Positions 61,859 to 64,000 of a stretch of DNA of 64,000 nucleotides are shown here, piece after piece. The position numbers and the translations under genes are program-made. A model generated the notes under the pieces. The model worked only from the letters and a program-made list of their open reading frames with translations. It was not told the origin of the DNA and made no database searches. The stretch lies in NCBI GenBank assembly GCA_965153455.1, contig OZ234496.1:7201207-7265206 (forward strand), read 5' to 3'. Position 1 is the first letter of the stretch. Every line of letters begins with the position of its first letter. Origin of the DNA: Sphagnum compactum (Eukaryota; Bryophyta; Sphagnopsida; Sphagnales).

Positions 61859-64000
61859 ATGGCCTCACGAACCTCACCTATGAGAACTTCGGTCCCTAGG
61901 GGAGGAACTTCTTCTTTGGATTCAGCATCCAACTCCAGGGTCCAGCAACAACAGCCCCGAGGAAGTTCAGGACAGCCACAACAGCTGCGCACATCTTCTA
62001 CCGCAGGAAACGGAAACGTTGCTATTCTTTGGGACATTGAAAATTGTCCGGTTCCAGGAGAAGTGAATGCTGAGGATGTTGCAGGCAACATACGGTATGC
62101 ACTGCGAGATCATCCTCAAATTGGAGTTGTTACCATGTTTTCTGCTTATGGAGACTTTAATCATTTTCCACGCAAAGTCCGGGAAGGATGTCAACGAACA
62201 GGAGTAAATTTGATTGATGTTCCCAATGGCAAGAAGAATGCTGCAGACAAGGCGATACTTGTCGACATGTTTCTCTTTGCACTCGACAACCGCCCTCCAT
62301 CAACTATTTTTCTTATCACTGGAGAAGTAGATTTTGCTCCTGCTCTGCATAAGCTTGGCCAGCGCGGATACATGGTTGTGCTGGTTGTGCCTGATGGGGT
62401 TGGGGTTTCCTCAGCACTGCGTGCAGCTGGTAACTATGTATGGGATTGGCCTAGTCTTTGCCGAGGAGGTCTTGTTCATGCACAGAAGTATGGACAACAT
62501 AGAGCTACAAATGTGTCTAAATATGAAGATCTGAATTCCATGAGTGGGTTGCAGAATGCCTACCTTGAGATGGGGCCAGGGCGGTGGGTTGCCAATGACA
62601 ATGACCCACAAAATGATGATCTTTCCTTTGGGGAGGAAATCTTCACTTGGCAGCCACCATTGAATGTTTACCCTGTAGATTCAGGAGTTTCTTATTCTTC
62701 AGGGCAGGCAGATAACTTCACACAACAGTTTGGCTCATCTCATGTTCAGTCCCAGGACCCCAGATTAGTTCAGGTGAGTCAACATGTAAATCGTACTCCA
62801 GTCTCAGCCCCTCCACCTACAAAGGTCTTTAGTAGGCCTATGTTTCCCAATCCGGAACCTGCTGGTCAAATTGGGAATCTCCCTGTGCAGACTGAGGAAG
62901 CAGGAACTCTGGGTGATGCAGCAAACCCTACTAGCCCAGGACATGCTTTCCAAACAACCTGGGTACAGCCCGGTGATCTTTCAGGACTGAAGCGACAGTT
63001 TGTGAAGCTCCTTAGTCTAAATGGAGGGAAGATGGCTCTTGTGCGTGTCCCTGCTGAATATAACAAACAGTTTGGACGACCTCTGTACCTAGCAGAGTAT
63101 AATGCCTCCAAACTTGTCAATCTGATTGAGAAAATGAAAGATTCTCTTTGTATCAAGGGTGAAGGTGGACAGAAGATCCTGCATTTGACAAAGACTTCGT
63201 CACATTCTTCTCAGAAGTACAGTACTGGCTTGAATCGTGGATCTGTTCCAAAAGGCGAAAAAGAAAAGTATGAATCTATCTATTTCTGGATTGGCTTTTG
63301 AAGTATGGATTCTTCCAATATTCATGAGCATTTGCTCTGGGGCAGAAGTATTGTGGGATTGGATTGTAAGTTGCTTTGCTGTAACCCTTGTATCTTTGAT
63401 GACTTCCTTCTGAATGTAACAGGGATGTGAGTGAGGACTCAGAGCCTGAAGGGCAGGGTTCAGCAGTGAAGGAGGTGGAGAAGGATGCAAGTAAGGCGGA
63501 GAAGGGTACTACAGAGGAAGGTCTAAGCAAGCACTTTTTGCTGGACACAGACATAGATTATGCAGGAGGTCCAGCTTTGCCTGGTGTTGATTGGGATTCT
63601 GGTTCAGGCAATGAGAAAGAAAATAGCAGTGACCCTCTTATGGAGAATGGCGATGAAGTTGCTGAGGTACGTCTGTTATAAAAAGGGTAGACCTTCAAAC
63701 TGCTTTAATGTTACTTGTCTTAGGTGTCAGTGCTTTATCATGAGCATCCATGTGTGCAAGTTGTAGGTTTTGATTCAATTTTTTTATTCATCTTTTGAGT
63801 ATACGTATTTGTGGCTTGTGTCAGACTTATTTAATAGTCAAATCCCTTTGGAGAAGTTTCAGAGCACATATGCCAGACTACTTCAGCTTGTTTGACAACT
63901 GGGTTTTACCTTTGAAAGTGCAGGTTGAAAAAGTGGAGGACCCTATGGATGATGGGAAGTTGGCCACTTTCAGGGATGAGCTTCAACAGCTCTTGGTGAG
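61859..64000 (+). CDS. NYN-LOTUS domain protein, MARF1/limkain-b1 type (partial at right edge)
   Basis: Exons read: 61859-63267, 63423-63666 and 63924 to about 63995 (GT-AG, frame kept at each join); the gene continues beyond the window. Likely an RNA-binding or RNA-cleaving regulator. The NYN (PIN-like) domain spans about 53-205: AILWDIENCPVP holds Asp59 and Asn62, then AADKAILVDM with Asp136, and ITGEVDFAPALHKLGQRGY. There the usual SGDxDF is TGEVDF, so the acidic pair is Glu156 and Asp158. A Gln/Pro-rich linker leads to an OST-HTH/LOTUS domain (372-444, DLSGLKRQFVKLLSL to KILHL), which binds RNA or partner proteins. After it comes an acidic Glu/Ser/Lys-rich stretch (exon 2). Mammalian MARF1 has the same NYN then LOTUS order. 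Cytoplasmic location is inferred. Which RNAs it acts on cannot be read. Confidence 0.9.

Noticed and set aside
1-64000. tRNA and rRNA genes
   Set aside because: Words like GGTTCAAA (for example near 42695) were checked by eye; no matching A box and cloverleaf was found. A tRNAscan run would settle it.

Overview
This is nuclear DNA from a land plant with a large, repeat-rich genome. The evidence is GT-AG introns, plant-specific gene families (DREB2-type AP2/ERF, ATL RING-H2, thioredoxin h, NYN-LOTUS), Arabidopsis-type telomeric heptamers (CCCTAAA) and decayed plant Ty3/gypsy, LINE, pogo and Tourist-like elements. Four genes in 64 kb, set in long AT-rich spacers, would suit a fern, lycophyte or gymnosperm better than a compact angiosperm genome. 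That placement is an inference.

Layout. 0-11 kb: AT-rich spacer with a hairpin, a decayed coiled-coil tract, a Ty3/gypsy integrase-tail remnant (minus) and a decayed endonuclease/exonuclease/phosphatase-like domain (plus). 11.0-11.8 kb: a telomere-derived satellite ending at the promoter side of a DREB2-type gene (13.05-14.45 kb). 14.8-20.8 kb: a 106-nt inverted repeat, a gypsy reverse-transcriptase remnant and a LINE remnant. 20.9-23.1 kb: a three-coding-exon thioredoxin h gene with a probable leader intron. 23-43 kb: spacer with minisatellites, foldbacks, RPA-like fragments and palindromic motif clusters. 43.1-43.5 kb: an intact-looking Tourist-type MITE. 46-49.2 kb: a decayed pogo/Tigger-like transposase and a 57-bp tandem array. 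50.5-52.6 kb: an ATL-type RING-H2 gene with one intron. 53-60.9 kb: spacer with a 108-nt hairpin. 61-64 kb: a NYN-LOTUS RNA-binding/nuclease-type gene running off the right edge.

The four genes are separately transcribed, all on the plus strand, and do not form an operon or an obvious pathway. They are a stress-type transcription factor, a cytosolic disulfide reductase, a membrane E3 ubiquitin ligase and a putative RNA regulator. Each coding region has a GC-richer leader with simple repeats, in contrast to the AT-rich surroundings.

No clearly new multi-gene system was found. The most notable signals are the telomere-heptamer-quantised satellite (77 versus 84-86 bp units), an in-frame 120-nt candidate optional intron just after the DREB2 DNA-binding domain, the 57-bp array whose TGA stops sit repeatedly at one position, several miRNA-sized hairpins, and the MITE with TAA target-site duplications. 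All exon boundaries and domain calls come from reading the sequence by eye; no alignment or search was run.
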